Positions 45,937 through 57,237 of a stretch of DNA of 64,000 nt are shown here, piece after piece. Origin of the DNA: Furcasterigmium furcatum. Taxonomy: Eukaryota; Ascomycota; Sordariomycetes; Glomerellales; Plectosphaerellaceae. The stretch lies in assembly GCA_001599815.1 (NCBI GenBank), contig BCIA01000005.1:537088-601087 (forward strand). Reading direction: 5' to 3'. Numbering within the stretch: the first letter of the stretch is position 1; every line of letters starts with the position of its first letter. The notes beneath the pieces were generated by a model, which worked only from the letters and a program-made list of their open reading frames with translations, was not told the DNA's origin and searched no databases. Position numbers and translations under genes: made by a program.

Positions 45937-48900
45937 GCCCAGGCGAGCGACGCGACCGAGGGAGGGCTGACCACGACATTGATGGGCTGATCTTGCTACC
46001 CGACAGGGACTCGCCACCGGGAAGCCGCCCTCGACGGCGGCATGTAAGACACCATACCTAGCAGACATCATAATGGAATGAAAACCAGAGTTACAACACT
46101 GCGGGTGATATCTTTCGTCAGATCTCTTCTTTGACAGAGGCAGCGCATTCATGCGAAGCTCCGCGGCTTGTCGACACCGATGGCCAGGCGTGTGTCCTCG
46201 GGTTGGGGGCCAACAAACACCAAGTTGCCCCTTTTCTGGGGAGCCGTGCCAAGGACGTGCTGCCGTCGGCAATGTCCAGCCCTCTGCCTGTCTTACAGAG
46301 ACCTTGGATCAACACCCTGAACCTTGTCGGTCGTATCGTTTTCGGCTCCAGGAGTAGCAGGGCGCGGGGAGCGGCTCCGGCTCTCGTCCTTCAACAGATG
46401 CTCCTGTCTGGACGACCCCCACGATACAAGAGGTACCTGAAATACGAGGTGATGGTGGCGGCACTGGGACGTCGAGCCCGTCGTCAGCCAAGGGGTCGCC
46501 GAAGAAACGAACAAGCTCGCAAGATGACCTGCGTGCAGCTCCTGTTGGGCTGTCCGCGGACGGCAGGCTGGCCTCCCGGGCAAATAGGAGGCAACTTCTC
46601 CCCGCTCCGATGCATGTCGCCGACAATGATACACATGGACCTCTTCAGCAGACGGTACCTGGCAGTCCTCCGTGTCAGGTACTGACTCTCGAACATCACA
46701 AGGCTGCTCGTGGGCAGATGCCGCTTCAGGTTTTCTCCTGCCACACAGATTCTGAGCAGTCCACACTGCCAGAGTTTGGTTCACAAGGTTACATTGGGAG
46801 ATCATATAGCTCGTCTCCCGATATCAGTGGCGTATATGTCGATTGCTATGCCTCAGTGATCTCGGCGGCACGATCCGTGATCGATCTTGGTCAGCCCTGG
46901 GGCGGACTAGGGGGCACCCAACCCGTCACTGTCTCTTGGTGGCGGGGCAGAAACACATGACGCGAGGCAAACGGCTATCTGCTTGCGTTTGGCTGCGGAG
47001 GTACCCTGCAACAGTTCTTGGGGGCCCAGGCACGTTGCGGCTACTGACATTTGCGCATCGGGCTTGGAGCATCTGGTCCCTTGCCACACACCCACCCCCG
47101 GGCGTGTTGGCTCTCGATGGAACATCGGCCAGGCAGTAGCGGCAGCTTGACTGTTTGCGACGATTGGTGCGAGCTGGTCTTCATGTCGAAGGTCTCGGTA
47201 GTTGCTGCAGACCGATTCACCGCCGCCTCGCGGTGGGCAAGATGCTCACGAGAGATGGATGGGCTTTCGGAGCAGGGCAGGACAACTCCCACCAGCGGAC
47301 AGTCTGCTCCTTGGTCTGCAGAGACGGTCGGTCTTGCTCTTCTCCTCTCTCAAACAAAACCTTCGGTCAGCTCTCATAATTCAGTTCTCGCAGGTCTAGC
47401 CACGGGAGGGCAAGGAGCCTCCCGGTTCCGATAGACTCCGGCCCCTTGTGGTCAGGTAGGCCCAGTGACCCGGGGGCTGGAGCCAGCTCCAAGGCGGGGA
47501 TCTTGGGAACCAAGATAAACGGCATCGCCCCGTCGTGTGCCATGCATGAGGCTTGCCAAAAGGGGACTGCCAGCACAGCTTCGGACAGGGGGGCACGAAG
47601 CGGCCAGTGTCAAGCTGCAGGAAGCCCGGTTTCTGTCACATTCTACCGAGTTGGCGGGACTCCGGTGCCAATAGGTATTGGTGATGGCACATCTCGGGGC
47701 TGTCTATGCATCTCATGCGGTCGATCTGTCAGTCTCTCGTGGTAAACGGGCCGATGATCGATCTTGAACATGCGATGCTGGTTTTGCCCGATAGTTGCTC
47801 ACTGCAAGGTGGGAGAGACATCGACACCTTTGAGCCATGTTCAAGATAGAATACATGTCGCTGATGATGCAGCGTTGGTGAGTCGTGCTCTCCCTCATCG
47901 ACCATTCGTCCCCTGTCGTGGGTGATGCGGAATGCTGGGATCCCATGTTCGGACGGCGAATAAGAACATACCGCGGATGCAGCACATCGCTCCGTGCCGA
48001 GCCAGTCGACACCTGTTCTAATGCCATGGCAGCCTTAATGCAGAACATTGCTCTTACGGTTAGTTCATGGCTCATCCTCACTTTCGACCTCCCACGCTCC
48101 CTGGGCTGAGGCTTGAGGCTTATGCGAGCGATAGAATGTCCAGTCTTCCTGACACGGTTCTTCCACGCAGCCTGGCAGCCCAACACGCCTGGCCTTCCAT
48201 TCAGAGCTCCTTCGGTGTACTCACCACCACCTCTTGGTCACTGGAGATAGGGAGAAAAGGGGCACTTGTCGATCACAGCCCCCCACTCCCGTCTGCACGG
48301 CGACGGGAGTGACGGGCAGGGGTCCGGGTTCCCAGATGCGTTTGTACTAGTAGTGGCCCAGCTCCAGAACGCACCTAGCGTGAGATCATGCAAGATCTTT
48401 CCGGTGTGACCTCTTCCACGTCCTCCAAGGATTCTCAAGAAACTCCGACAGGACTGAATCTTCACGGTGCGGAACAACCTAGCTGTGTCAGTTCAGTGGG
48501 CGACGTGGTCTCATCGGACATGGCTGATCGAGCTGGAGCCACAGATCCAACCTGGGCCTCATGGCCACGGCGAAGATCTTGTCTGTACCTTCCGGATTCT
48601 GTCATCAGTCATTATGACAGGCTAGGGCTAGGTCCTTCTTCCCGTCGGATGCTCCAGGATTCATGCAGAGTGGCGAGAGCCAGACCGAGCGGCAGCACCA
48701 AGGGGCGGGCAGCCCTCCATGCCACACGCTTTGGGAAGACAGTCGATGCACCCATGTAAACTACACCGAGACCCCAATCTCTTCCCGTCTTGGAGATGCT
48801 GACAGGGAAGAGGCGGAAGAGGGCGGGACTCTTGAGCAGGTGAAATATGATCAGTGCTTTCTGTGACAATTGAAAGAGACAAGAAAGACGAGCTGCCATT

Positions 48901-50026
48901 GAAATGAAATGGCCTCGGTCCTTCTCTCGAGTCTTCAAGGAACGCTCTTGCAGCTTGTCTTTGCTTTATTTTACCCTTCCCTCTTTACTTCTCTCCCTCG
49001 AGTAGTCGTATCTTCAAGCAGACTGCATATACTCACCCTTGAGGCTCCCGCCCTGTCCAGATACCAGACACCAGACGTCTACACTTAGCTGTGGCCTCCC
49101 TCGTCCCAAGCTTTGCTTCCCACATTCGTCTTGACCGCCTTTCTCTTCAGATCGCACACACGCAGTTCTTGCTTCCCTCCCGTCTGTCTGTACTAGTGGC
49201 GGCTTCCTTACGAACCACTGCCTGTTCATGTCTCCGAGCTTGAACCCTGATCACCCCCCCTACTACCCTCCACCGCCGGATCCTCGCACCACACTGCATA
49301 CATCCATCACCCAGCTCACTGCCCCGACAGACTGGCACCACGTCGCTCGCCTATGTCTCTGAGTTGAGCCACTGGCCTCCGCATTACGTGCAGACGGCCC
49401 TCGGCATCAGCCTCCACTCTCGCACATAGACGACTCAGACACTCCACCACATGAGGTGTCGAAGCACCGCGGAAAGAAATCACAACCGGCGGTGAAGACA
49501 CCTTGACAGTTGCCACGGCGCAGGTGTTCCCCTCTTGTTGCCTCGGCGCTGGCAAGCCGGCGTATCCGAGTGAATCACCAAGATCATGTACATCAACGCC
49601 CCCGTACCCCGGCTCATGCTCCAAAGGGCTTCTGAGGAACATGAACCGTCACGAAACGACTCTCGCTTGCAACAAGAACAGCCTCTCATCGACAGCTTGC
49701 CTTATTCAGGGCCTGATATCCCTCACCACGGAACAGAAACCCAGTCCGGTCTTCCCCTCCCCTACCATCTCTACTCGGACACCAAATTCGCCTGCAGAGC
49801 GTGGCCGAGCCCTCCCCCAGAGTCCCCTTCCCCAGACCCCTTACTTCAGCGTGGTCTGAAAAGAGGCAGAGAAGAGAGTTGCCAACCATATCGTGACTGG
49901 ACGCCCACACTTTACAACCAGTCTCTCAGGCCTCACAGACCAGCACAACAACTTCCAAGGGTCAAGTTTTGTTGCCTCGGCCTGCATCATCAACGGCCAC
50001 AAAACCGGCCACAACCAGCAGCTATC
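45937..50026. other. 4.1 kb intergenic region upstream of the Myb-like gene
   Basis: This is the longest non-coding stretch in the window. Open frames (for example 46131-46685, 184 codons) contain nothing I recognise and are Arg/Pro/Gly-rich as expected by chance. The last kilobase (about 48950-50026) is C/T-rich like a long leader with possible introns, and its frame is open and in phase with the Myb-like gene from 49586. Confidence 0.5.
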
Positions 50027-51893
50027 ATGGCTGGCGGCAGTGCTGAATGGGGGTTCCCCGAAGCGTGCGAGGGCATCCAGGATGCATACGAGGTGAGCAG
50101 ACATCCTTTTTCTTTGTCTGCCTGCAGCCTACCCGGCAGCTGTCTCAAACCTCACGGGCCGAGGTGGGCTATGGCATATATACGACAGGATCTCGTTGAC
50201 TGCGTGGCCCGGGCTTCTGAACAAGTCACTGACCACAACCTTCTGTTTCCAGACCAGACAACTCCAAAATGGCTTTCTCGCGGGAACCGCTGGGAGCCCC
50301 TATTCACGTTTGGATGGGACCACGGTTTCCATGCCTCTCCCACACCACCGCATTCCCAGCCCGACCGAACCCTATCATGACTACAACATGAGCCTCACGA
50401 GCGCTGGAGGCTTGAATGATGGCACATTTCACAGCCCAAACATGCCAATGGCCGGGTACAACACTCTTCGTTATGTCGACTTTCCTGACATGTCAGGCCT
50501 GTCCATGTTCTCGGCAGACACCTTTCAGCACGCGTCTGGGGCTTTGCACGGGCTGCCCATCCAGAACCATGGCATCTTCTCGGCAGGACTGGACAACTCC
50601 AACAATGCACCAGCACCATCCAGATCAACATTTGGAAGCTTCTCGTCCGTCAGCAACACCTCGGCCCCGTTTGGCGCCGGTTCCTTCAGCTCCATGAGCA
50701 GTGGCGGCGGAGACAGTGACAGCAGCGCCATTTTATCTACTGGCCACCACGATGCCATATCTAACGCATCCGGCAACGACCTCGGTATGTCGGGGAGTTT
50801 CACTTCCCACCCCTGGCCCACCGCCACGCCGGATGGTACCATGTCTCCCAAGGACATCCCCCTGAAGCGTGGACCCTCGCCGGCCTCGTTGCCTGACCAG
50901 GCGCCGCCGTTCCTTCTGTTCCGCGAGGACGAAGAGGTCCCCGAACAGGAGCTGGACGACGAAGAACATCTCCGCGTGACAACGCCAGTGAGGGAGCCCC
51001 CCGCCCCTTCGAGGCCATCGCCTTCCAAGAAGCAACGGAGAAGCCCCGAAGGCGCCATTTCCAGGACGAAGCCCCGCAAGAGCCTGCCAGACAAGGCTCC
51101 TCGCTCTCGCAAGGCCCAGGCATCTCAGGGCCAGGAAAGCGCCGGGAAGAGCCCAACTGCACCCCGACGAGCTCCCCAGAAGGAAAAGGCAGTCCCGGCC
51201 AAGTCAGCCCCAGCAAAGAAACCTACGGCGAAGACAACCCCCGCGAAGCCGGTCCAGCCGCAGCGTATACTCCCCTCTCCGGTCGTCTCCACGATCCAGC
51301 ATCCCTCCAGTAGCGGACTCCGAGAACCAGCCATCAGAGACACGGATGCCGCCCCTGCTAACCCCGAGCCGGCGTCCAAGGGCAAGGCCAAGGGCCCTCC
51401 CCGCCCGTCCCTCCCGTCCGGCACGACCGCATCCTCCCGCGCTGACAAGGACGAGTTCCTCCTGACCTCGAAGAAGCAGGGCATGACGTACCGCGAGATT
51501 CGTAAGGCGGGCCACTTCACGGAGGCGGAGAGCACCCTCCGCGGGCGGTACCGCACGCTCACGAAGAGCAAGGAGAACAGGGTGCGCAAGCCCGAGTGGA
51601 GCGAGAAGGACGTGAGTTCCGGCGCCAGACATGATGAAGTGACGAGTCCGTGATCGCGCCGCCCGTGCTGACGAGTCTCATCGCAGATCCAGCTGCTCCG
51701 AACGGCGGTGCGGAAGTACGGCAAGGCGACGGGCGACAACAAGGGGAAGCTGCCCTGGAAGCTCGTCGCGGAGTACATCCACGAGAAGGGCGGGTCGTAC
51801 CTGTTCGGGAACGCGACGTGTCGGAAGAAGTGGGATGAGCTGGTTGCTGAGAAGGAGAAGGGCAAGGAGGAGGAGAAGAAGGCCGGGGAGTAG
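50027..51893 (+). CDS. Myb/SANT-like DNA-binding regulator
   Basis: Exons 50027-50092, 50253-51611 and 51687-51893 give 543 aa. The first 300 residues are Ser/Gly/His-rich and disordered; the middle is basic with SPSKKQRRSPEG and Pro/Lys/Ala repeats. A conserved tail starts at DKDEFLLTSKKQGMTYREIR, continues RGRYRTLTKSKENRVRKPEW and, across the second intron, SEKDIQLLRTAVRKYG to LPWKLVAEYIHEKGGSYLFG. This is the layout of fungal Myb-like proteins, a helix-turn-helix with Trp spacing and a final CRKKWDEL helix. Nuclear DNA binding is inferred. The start is uncertain: the ATG at 50027 has good context, but the frame is open back to an ATG at 49586, which would add 147 residues. Confidence 0.72.
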
Positions 51894-52021
51894 TATCAAG
51901 TGCTGCGGTGGTGTCTGAGTGTCTGTCCTGTGGCTTGGTTTGCTGTGGTAATATTTCTTGTGTCCTTCTTGCGGACGTGAATTTTCTAGACAATCATAAT
52001 ATGGTATCTCGACAGCCTCGC

Positions 52022-53113
52022 TCAAAGCTTCCCTTCGCGGCCGAGGTCTGTGGGAACGCCGATTTTGGAGAGAATGTCCGCCAGCTTGGTAGACCCAGTT
52101 GCACCTCTCATGGCCTCCCATTCAGTCTCACTCTTGACGAGTGCCGTGCCGGCCAGCACGGTGCCGTTGAGGCCCAGCTTGCCGATGAGCTGAGTTCCGT
52201 CAGCATTCGAGATCGCGGCTCCCTCGGCGACCCTTGGACAGATGACGAGCGATGAGCGGGTCATGGCCATGTTGTAGCTGATCTCCGCCGGGCCCTGGCT
52301 GGCGTGCGAGATAGCATTCTCCAGGCTGCTCGCCTGCTCAGCATGACTCTTGACAGCTTCGACAGCCTGTTGATACAAGGAAATGTATGTCTCGTGCAGC
52401 TCCTCCGGACTGATACCGGCCTCAATCGCTTTGCCGAAGGTCTTGAACGGAGCCTGTGCCGCTCTATCAGACACCAGCCGGTTGGCTAGCACGCTCCAGC
52501 TGGTCGGGTCGTCGAGGCCTGCTTTCATCTGGTTCACGGGAAGCAGCTGGACATGGCGATGGGGTTGGCTCGCTCCAGAGTGCGGGCCACTGTTGAAGAA
52601 TGCGAACAGCTCGCCCTCGTCGCTGCCATCGTGATAGTTATGGTACGCCTGGATACAGGCAAGGGTGGCCGCCAGGTCGTCCGGCTCGAGGAGGTGCGTC
52701 TGCTCCTTGAACTGCTTGGTGGCGAGGATGAAGTGTTCCGGCACGACGGCGAACTTGTTCAGCACGAGATTGTGCGCGGGCTGGACCTCGGCCACGAAGA
52801 GCGGCCCCTGCTCCGGAGCCTCGAACGGGTTAAAAGGCGGCGCGGAGGTCTTCTGCCGAGGGGCTGTGGGCTTGTTGGCCAGGGCCGGGGAGAACCGCAA
52901 TTGGAACTGCACATCAGAATCAGCGCCGCGGGGTAATCGGAGACGATGTGCCACAGGGCATCAGCGAGGGGTCTTGGATCGCACCGGAACGGAGTCGAGG
53001 GACAGGATTGTCACCTGCGTCGCGTAGTATGTGAGATCGCCGTTGGTCTTCGCACGGGCGAAGGCCGCCTTGACCAACTCCGGGAGGTTGGCTGGCGCTT
53101 TCAAGGGCGACAT
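52022..53113 (-). CDS. apa2: ATP adenylyltransferase / Ap4A phosphorylase
   Basis: Two exons, complement(52022-52906, 52985-53113), encode 337 aa. The HIT-like catalytic motif is PHRHVQLLP at residues 158-166, with the second His (161) the expected nucleophile, preceded by FAFFNSGPHSGASQ. The N-terminal part has ARAKTNGDLTYYATQ and the RFSPALANKP segment typical of the yeast Apa1/Apa2 family, and NLVLNKFAVVPEHFILAT is a conserved core strand. The enzyme splits diadenosine tetraphosphate with phosphate into ATP and ADP, in the cytosol, and can work backwards. It is convergent with the Myb-like gene, with 128 bp between stop codons. Confidence 0.93.
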
Positions 53114-53204
53114 GTTGGATGGAGGTTCAGTGTGGCATCGCAAGAAGACGGGCAGCGAGAAGAGGCCTCAGCTGAAGTAGGGCTGGCTTGGGCTCGAAAA
53201 GGGC

Positions 53205-53209
53205 AAAAA
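53205..53209 (-). terminator. RNA polymerase III terminator of the tRNA gene
   Basis: On the minus strand a TTTTT run starts three bases past the tRNA 3' end, the normal eukaryotic Pol III stop signal. Confidence 0.8.
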
Positions 53210-53212
53210 GAG

Positions 53213-53295
53213 AGGATCAAGCCGGAATCGAACCGGCGACTTCAAGATGAACGTGTTATTGCAATCTTACACTCTAGCCACTGAGTTACTGATCC
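53213..53295 (-). tRNA. Intron-containing tRNA, anticodon read as GCA (Cys), provisional
   Basis: The minus strand folds into a full cloverleaf of 83 nt. The acceptor arm is GGATCAG with TTGATCC, then T as discriminator. The D stem is ACTC/GAGT, the anticodon stem TAAGA/TCTTG, the variable loop AAGTC and the T arm GCCGG-TTCGATT-CCGGC. The internal A box (TAACTCAGTGG) and B box (GGTTCGATTCC) fit the Pol III consensus, and a TTTTT terminator follows. The anticodon loop is 17 nt, so a 10-nt intron at the usual position after base 37 is inferred, leaving TTGCAAA with anticodon GCA. The T discriminator agrees with tRNA-Cys, but the body is unlike the common fungal tRNA-Cys, so the identity is provisional. 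Confidence 0.8.
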
Positions 53296-53580
53296 CACTT
53301 TTTTATTTGATTCTCAAAAAGCCGCATTATGTACGCCTCGTGTCCTGTCTGTCTTGGATGTGGAGATGGAGGCGGAGGTGGAGGTTCACAAGATTGATTA
53401 CGTAAGTAGTAACTGAACTTCGGTGGTCGAGACTCCGAATCTCCACACCGAGATGCTGCGCCGTACTGTTGCCTATAATAAACATGGAAATGGCAATACA
53501 AGACCACATGTCCCTCCTCGACCCCTCATGTTGCGATCCGTCTGAGGCTCACATTGAGGAACCCGTTGGAGTACAACGCA

Positions 53581-54744
53581 ATGAGACACTTATTGGAGTA
53601 CAAGAGGGAGCTGCGCGACAAGCTGAAAGGCATACCCGAAGACCAGTGGCAGCATGGCGATGAGCCGCCTCTGCTCGTGCGAACAAAACCCTTCCTCGCG
53701 CCCGATTCCATCTTCCTCGACGAGGATGCCTCTGTTGGATTTCCCAAGATGGGGCGGTCAATCACACCGTCGTCGCGCAGCCAATTCGAAAGACTCCCCT
53801 TTGAACTCCTCAGCCTGATCCTCATCAAGCTCGACATCCGTAGCCTCTGTCGGCTCATGGCCGTATCCTCAACCATGAAAGAAATCGTCGAGTCCCTGCG
53901 CGAATATAGAAGCCTAGTCCAGCATGCCAGCTCCGTCCTCGTCATGCTAGGCAAAGGCAAGACAAGACTCACCAAGGTCCACACTGTTGAATCGCTCTAT
54001 AACGCCCTCATATCCGCCACCTGTGTCGCCTGCGGCCAGACCGGCGCGTTCATCTGCCTTCTCACCTGTGAGCGCGCATGTACAACCTGTCTCAACCGAA
54101 ACATGCGCTTCTGGGTCCTCCGCCCAGGTGAAGCCCGTATGATCTACCGCCTCCAAGTCAGGGACATTGAGCGCCTCCCGGCCCTCTGGACGGTCCACCC
54201 GTACGGGCGTAAGAACCCCGTCCGTCGTCAAAAGCTCGTCAGCGAACGGCAAGCCGCCGAGCTGGCATTGCAGCGCTTCGGGGAGGACGGAGACAGCAGC
54301 GACGACGACCAGCACGGGCCGTCCTGGCGTTCTGTGGCGCGGGGGAACCACATCGACTGGAGCCTGAACGGGGACGAGCTGCACGAGTGGAAGAAGGAGC
54401 CGGAGAAGTGCAAGTACTGGGGCCTGCAGTTCATGAAAATGCCCTACCTGGGAAGCGGGTCTCGCTGCGAGCCGATCCTCTGGTGCGAAGGGTGTGTCTC
54501 GATGTACTACCAGGGAGACACGGTGAACATGGTGTTCGGAGGAGATGGGCTCAGCCATGGTCGTTCGTACTTTCATCACTGGGACCCTGCTCAGGCGGTG
54601 CCGTTTATCAAGGCCATAACGGCAAAAGAGTATACTGCTCTGAGGGAGTGGCCGCTGGTGCAGCTTCGGGAGCATCTGAAAGTCTGCAAGGGCGTGCCCT
54701 GGCTGAAGGACACGGCGAACTGGGAGGTACCAGCGGGCCGGTGA
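53581..54744 (+). CDS. F-box protein with Cys cluster, substrate unknown
   Basis: Single exon, 387 aa from the first ATG of the frame (MRHLLEYKREL). An F-box-like segment lies at about 70-102 (FERLPFELLSLILIKLDIRS, then MAVSSTMKEIVE). A Cys-rich patch follows at about 148-171 (CVACGQTGAFICLL, CERACTTCL), then a long region with CEPILWCEGC and YFHHWDPAQAV. This combination occurs in many uncharacterised fungal F-box proteins, whose C-termini vary with substrate. It would act in an SCF ubiquitin ligase through Skp1; the Cys patch could bind zinc. The frame extends a few codons upstream without another ATG. Confidence 0.72.
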   Translation: MRHLLEYKRELRDKLKGIPEDQWQHGDEPPLLVRTKPFLAPDSIFLDEDASVGFPKMGRSITPSSRSQFERLPFELLSLILIKLDIRSLCRLMAVSSTMKEIVESLREYRSLVQHASSVLVMLGKGKTRLTKVHTVESLYNALISATCVACGQTGAFICLLTCERACTTCLNRNMRFWVLRPGEARMIYRLQVRDIERLPALWTVHPYGRKNPVRRQKLVSERQAAELALQRFGEDGDSSDDDQHGPSWRSVARGNHIDWSLNGDELHEWKKEPEKCKYWGLQFMKMPYLGSGSRCEPILWCEGCVSMYYQGDTVNMVFGGDGLSHGRSYFHHWDPAQAVPFIKAITAKEYTALREWPLVQLREHLKVCKGVPWLKDTANWEVPAGR

Positions 54745-55023
54745 CTGTTGAATTCTCCATATAACCCCTGTGAGGAGTGAGATCAGAAGCGGCGTGACTT
54801 CATATTCGAGCAATGTATGGCGGAGGTTCCAGTACCCTCAATGTAGCGCATCATATGGACACTCTTAGCAAACTGTAATACTTACTCCAGAGCCTTGGGT
54901 GTCTGGATTAGAACCGCCAAAGATCGAATTGCACCATAAGACAGACGAGACGAGGTGGTACAGTCCAGCAGCTCAAGAAGTCTATTCGAGCACTAAAAAA
55001 CGCCTCTGCGGGGGGTATAATAT

Positions 55024-56335
55024 CTAATCGTCCCATTCCTCATCCAATTGATCGATCAGCCGGTTTTCTGACGCATGATCCCGCCCTCTACTGGGACTTG
55101 TGGACAGATGGCGGTAGCCCCTGCGCCCAGGGAGCAGCCTCGCGCACGACGAGAGCGCGATGACGAGCACGTCCTAAACAGGAAGAAAAACAACATTAGC
55201 AGGGTCCCGTGCTGGACACACACAGAGAAGCAGCGAGAAACATTCCCGACGCGGGGGGCCTCAGTTGAACTTGCCGCGCCGCAGGCACAGCCCGCAGAGC
55301 GAGAAGACGGACGTCACGAGCGAGGAGAGGCATACGCTGATGAAGGACCACATGCCCGACCACAGGGTGTAGTTGGGGAGCTGGCGCCAGCCCCGGGCGT
55401 GCGCGACGGTTCGCTGGTAGAAGACGCCGCCGCCGAAGTAGACGAGGACGGTGATGACGAGGATGATGGCGAAGACGCTGCCGGGGCCGACGGAGCCGGG
55501 CTGGTGCGGCTCGGCGCGGGCGCACGCGTGCTGCGAGCGCACCTCGAAGAAGTACGCGCAGTCGTCGGGGTCGGCCGCCACGAAGGACACGCCGACCTGG
55601 CCGCCCATCTGCTCGGGGTCGCAGTGGAAGGATATCGTCGCGGACTTTCGGCGCGGGCGGTAGTCGTGGTCTCCGTCCGCGGCCGCGGAGAAGCTCGTGG
55701 GATGGGAGGCCTTCAGGAAGGCGTCCTTCTCCGCCTTTTCCGCCTGGTGGGCGTCGTATGCGTGGAAGTCGTGGGTCTCTTCGGGGCTCGGGGCGTCGAT
55801 CTGGCGGGCGGCGCGCTGTTTCGCGTCCGTCTTGCGCTCGCCGCAGGGGGAGCCGTCGGTGTATTGCAGGACCAGCTTGCGGCCGTGGCTCTTGAGGTCG
55901 AGGGATGTTTGCCTATGCTCTCCGTCAGTGTCTGGGCCCGTGGTTCCTCGACGCGCACACAAACCCTATCGAGTAGATCTCTCCCTTGTACGTGTAGTAG
56001 GCGCTGACGTTCTTCCACTGGTCCTGGCCCACGCCGACGACATCTTGTACCGGGTCGACGACGGGGCTGCAGATGTTCAGGGTGAAGTTGCGCCCGTAGT
56101 CGTAGCCCCTCGCGTGGTAGTCGGTCGTCGAGCCCTTGGCCGACTTGCCCTCTTCGGGCTTCGCGGCCATGTCTGGCCGGAGGTCGAAGAAGGCGCCGCT
56201 CGTATGTGAGGTCGCCGTGCACGCAGGCACGGGGATTGTTGTCGTCGTCGTAGTTGTCGACGACTCGGCAGCGGAGGCCAGGCCGGCCACTGCGGCCAGG
56301 GCCAACAGGACGTTGTAGGACCGTCGATGTTGCAT
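55024..56335 (-). CDS. atg27: Autophagy-related protein Atg27 (type I membrane protein with MRH domain)
   Basis: Three exons, complement(55024-55173, 55336-55912, 55959-56335), encode 367 aa. A signal peptide (about 1-22, ending LAAVAGLASA) leads into the lumenal mannose-6-phosphate-receptor-homology domain with NICSPVVDPVQDVVG, YTDGSPCG and KSATISFHCDPEQ. One membrane helix spans about 270-292 (GSVFAIILVITVLVYFGGGV), followed by GWRQLPNYTLWSGMWSF. Reading straight on gives a stop at 55261, but splicing the intron 55174-55335 adds a 49-residue tail with YRHL, a YxxPhi sorting motif, and the acidic end NRLIDQLDEEWDD that is characteristic of Atg27. The protein cycles between Golgi, endosome and pre-autophagosomal sites and supports Atg9 vesicle traffic. 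It shares a 0.9 kb divergent promoter with the sterol reductase gene. Confidence 0.92.
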
Positions 56336-57237
56336 TGTCTCAGCCTCTCGTTCTCGCGAAGAGTCAGGGGTTGGAAGGCCGAGGCGCGAGTGAGCGCAAA
56401 CAACTCTTGTTGACGCGTATCATCTACCGGGGCCCTGCGCGATGTACGGTCGGGGAGTATACGACGGACCGGTCGTGGTGATTTAGTCTCGTCTCGTCGT
56501 CGGATATGGCTGGGATGATGGAGGTGTCACGGGCCCTGCAAGGGGGACGGCAAGCTTTGAATCTTTTGATGAAGATGCAATGCCGAAGCCACCTGGCCAT
56601 TCGTCAGCCTTATTGGCACGCTGCTGAAATGACAGGCGGTGATTGGCGTACGGGTTCCCTAAGACGAATGGCTACAGGGGTTGCTTGGCCCCGGCAAAAG
56701 TTCGGGCTGGTACCTGGCAGGCAGGACAACTTCCCGTCCCGTCCAGATTCCAATCCCCGAGTTCATCGCTTTGTTTGAGAAAGATCAAACAACCTGAAGT
56801 CCGCAGCAATACCAAGATGCCTGCGGGTGCCCGCGGCTGCCCGGGAACTCGAAAGAACGAGCTTCCATTGGCAGGCGTAGTCGTGTTCGTGCTCGCAAGA
56901 ATGGTTCGAGTAACTAAGAAGCCGGCCCGGGGGATTTGATGCTCCGCCTTTGTTGTCTTGAATTGGCCCGGCCCAATCACAGGGAAGTGTTCGCATCATC
57001 GACATTGCGTCCTGGAGACACGGGTTACACTCGCCCCGGCCCAACTCCCTCCCTTGGCCAAACCATTTTGCGCCTCCAGGTGACGACGCGGCATAGCGGG
57101 ACTTGTCGAGCTGCTCTTTATTCCGTCTGAATAAAAGGGCCCCGTCTGTCACGTCCATTCTTCTGCACGAAGCGACAACTCCTACCTCCTTAACCGAGTC
57201 CCCTCGAAGACCGAAACCACTTTACGCGCCCTCGACA
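56336..57237. other. Divergent promoter region between atg27 and the sterol reductase gene
   Basis: No gene is supported. I looked for a TATA box and a sterol-regulatory element near the reductase start and saw neither clearly. Confidence 0.45.

Noticed and set aside
46131..46685. 184-codon open frame in the 4.1 kb gap
   Set aside because: Arg/Gly/Pro-rich composition expected by chance, no motif, no signal peptide and no plausible splicing partners.
55261..55335. Alternative C-terminus of Atg27 ending at 55261
   Set aside because: The tail is not conserved in type, while splicing to 55173 gives the characteristic Atg27 terminus in frame.
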